From Pseudomonadota bacterium (GTDB lineage Bacteria > Pseudomonadota > Gammaproteobacteria > UBA5335), in assembly GCA_002862965.1 (NCBI GenBank), contig PKCW01000325.1, positions 1 through 10,547 on the forward strand: DNA of 10,547 bases, in the 5' to 3' direction. Under the pieces are notes generated by a model, which did not search any database, had not been told where the DNA came from, and saw only the letters and a list, made by a program, of their open reading frames with translations. A program made the position numbers and the translations under genes. This document shows positions 9,402 through 10,547 of this stretch, piece by piece; positions within the stretch are counted from its first letter, which is position 1; every line of letters starts with the position of its first letter.

Positions 9402-9468
9402 AAAATGTGCCGAGGCAGGCCATGCAAGACTCGAATGGCCTCGAACGGACGCCCACAGTGGAGACCCC

Positions 9469-10547
9469 ATGCAGATCGAATCGTCCCAGCGCTTCATCAG
9501 TCTCGCCACCAAGGACACCTTGGCCTTGATCCTCGCCGGAGGACGGGGCAGCCGGCTGGGCGAATTGACCAGCCATCGCGCCAAGCCGGCTGTTCCGTTC
9601 GGCGGCAAGTTCCGCATCATCGATTTCCCGCTCTCCAACTGCATCAACTCCGGGATTCGGCGGGTCGGCGTGGTGACGCAGTACATGGCCCACTCGCTGA
9701 TTCGCCACCTCCAGCAGGGGTGGGGTTTCCTGCGCGGCGAGTTCGGGGAGTTCATCGAGATTCTGCCCGCCCAGCAACGCCACGGCGAAGCCTGGTACAA
9801 GGGCACGGCCGATGCGGTCTACCAGAACATCGAGATCATCCGCACGCACCGCCCGCGTTATGTCCTGATCCTGGGCGGCGATCATGTCTACAAGATGGAC
9901 TACGGCACGATGCTCGGGTTTCACGTCAGTCACGAGGCCGACGTGACGGTGGCGTGCCTCGAGGTCCCGCGCATGGAGGCGCAAGGCTTCGGGGTCATGG
10001 GCGTGACGGCGGAGGGCCGGGTCGAGAGTTTCGTCGAGAAGCCGCTCGATCCGCCGGCGATCCCCGGCCGTCCGGATCATGCGCTGGCGTCCATGGGCAT
10101 CTATGTCTTCAACACGGACTATCTGCTGCGCATGCTGGCGCAGGATGGTCCCGATCCTGCGTCGGATCATGATTTCGGCAAGAACATCCTCCCGGACGGC
10201 GTTGCGCGGGGCGACCGGATCTTTGCCTTCCCGTTCCGCAACAATGCCCAGAGCCGCCAGGCCTACTGGCGCGACGTCGGTACCATCGACAGCTATTGGG
10301 CCGCCAACATGGAGCTCATCGGCGTCACGCCCGAGCTGGATCTCTATGACGACACCTGGCCCATCTGGACCTATCAGGAACAGGCGCCACCGGCCAAGTT
10401 CGTGTTCGATGACGAGGACCGCCGCGGCATCGCGATCGACTCCATGCTCTCCGGTGGGTGCATCGTCTCCGGCGCGGTGGTGCGCCATTCGCTCTTGTTC
10501 TCGAACGTGCTGGTGGCCGAGCGCACCTTGATCAAGGACACGGTGGT
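9469..10547 (+). CDS. glgC: Glucose-1-phosphate adenylyltransferase (ADP-glucose pyrophosphorylase), 3' end outside window
   Basis: The first 359 residues of an enzyme of about 420-430 residues are present; the window ends before the stop. GlgC makes ADP-glucose and pyrophosphate from ATP and glucose-1-phosphate, the regulated step of bacterial glycogen synthesis. Motifs include [15 protein letters not shown] (20-34, nucleotide loop), [20 protein letters not shown] (37-56), [17 protein letters not shown] (56-72), [12 protein letters not shown] (109-120), [10 protein letters not shown] (136-145) and FVEKP (188-192, K191 equivalent to the glucose-1-phosphate lysine K195 of E. coli). The later part ([12 protein letters not shown], then [14 protein letters not shown]) leads into the C-terminal left-handed beta-helix. 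GGAG lies five bases before the ATG at 9469. H36 stands where E. coli has the activator lysine K39, so fructose-1,6-bisphosphate regulation may differ. The gene is divergent from glgBA. Confidence 0.96.
   Translation, partial: MQIESSQRFISLATKDTLALILAGGRGSRLGELTSHRAKPAVPFGGKFRIIDFPLSNCINSGIRRVGVVTQYMAHSLIRHLQQGWGFLRGEFGEFIEILPAQQRHGEAWYKGTADAVYQNIEIIRTHRPRYVLILGGDHVYKMDYGTMLGFHVSHEADVTVACLEVPRMEAQGFGVMGVTAEGRVESFVEKPLDPPAIPGRPDHALASMGIYVFNTDYLLRMLAQDGPDPASDHDFGKNILPDGVARGDRIFAFPFRNNAQSRQAYWRDVGTIDSYWAANMELIGVTPELDLYDDTWPIWTYQEQAPPAKFVFDDEDRRGIAIDSMLSGGCIVSGAVVRHSLLFSNVLVAERTLIKDTV

Larger units (their letters stand above)
9180..9468. promoter_or_regulatory. Divergent control region between glgB and glgC
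   Basis: This 289-base gap must contain the promoters for both glycogen transcription units because the genes point away from each other. It holds Shine-Dalgarno sequences for glgB (GGAG at 9189-9186 on the minus strand) and glgC (GGAG at 9460-9463), several symmetric or repeated elements listed separately, and a run of AT-richer sequence at 9365-9406. A weak sigma-70-like pair for glgC is TTGTCC (9315-9320) with CAGGAT (9338-9343), 17 bases apart; CAAAAT at 9401-9406 is another -10 candidate. No convincing glgB promoter hexamers were seen, and no small gene is supported here. Confidence 0.6.

Noticed and set aside
9388..10488. A 366-codon minus-strand frame opposite glgC
   Set aside because: GlgC is clear on the + strand; the antisense product is a composition artefact.

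Overview
The window is a stretch of ordinary, compact, GC-rich bacterial chromosome. The proteins resemble gammaproteobacterial or closely related proteobacterial families: ArgB, PyrE and XseA follow the Pseudomonas/E. coli versions motif by motif. I cannot name a species. A NorE/NorF-like or cytochrome-oxidase-like pair at the left edge points to a respiring bacterium, and the glg genes show that it stores glycogen. I see no mobile element, CRISPR array, tRNA or rRNA, and no gene with obviously foreign composition.

Layout. At 1-357 (+) lie the last codons of a cytochrome c oxidase subunit III-family (NorE-like) gene and a small three-helix subunit IV/NorF-like membrane protein. At 521-1402 (+) is argB (N-acetylglutamate kinase). 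It converges with, and overlaps by 38 bases, a leftward group that is read from about 5309 down to 1365. In transcription order this group is a 72-residue cysteine-rich protein, xseA (exonuclease VII large subunit), a periplasmic M23 (LytM-type) peptidase whose start overlaps the xseA stop, pyrE (orotate phosphoribosyltransferase), and an exported DUF4124 coiled-coil protein. Gaps of 53, 106 and 67 bases separate some of these genes, so the group may be more than one transcription unit.

At 5485-9179 (-) is glgB-glgA, joined by an ATGA stop/start overlap. Across a 289-base divergent control region lies glgC (+), which runs off the right edge. GlgC makes ADP-glucose, GlgA polymerises it into alpha-1,4-glucan and GlgB adds alpha-1,6 branches, so the whole core glycogen synthesis set is here. 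No degradation gene (glgP, glgX) is visible.

The points most worth a second look are the uncharacterised cysteine-rich small protein beside xseA, a non-E. coli residue at the GlgC activator position, symmetric and repeated elements in the glgB/glgC intergenic region, the convergent argB/DUF4124 overlap, and the xseA/M23 coupling. I found no convincing evidence of a previously undescribed system.
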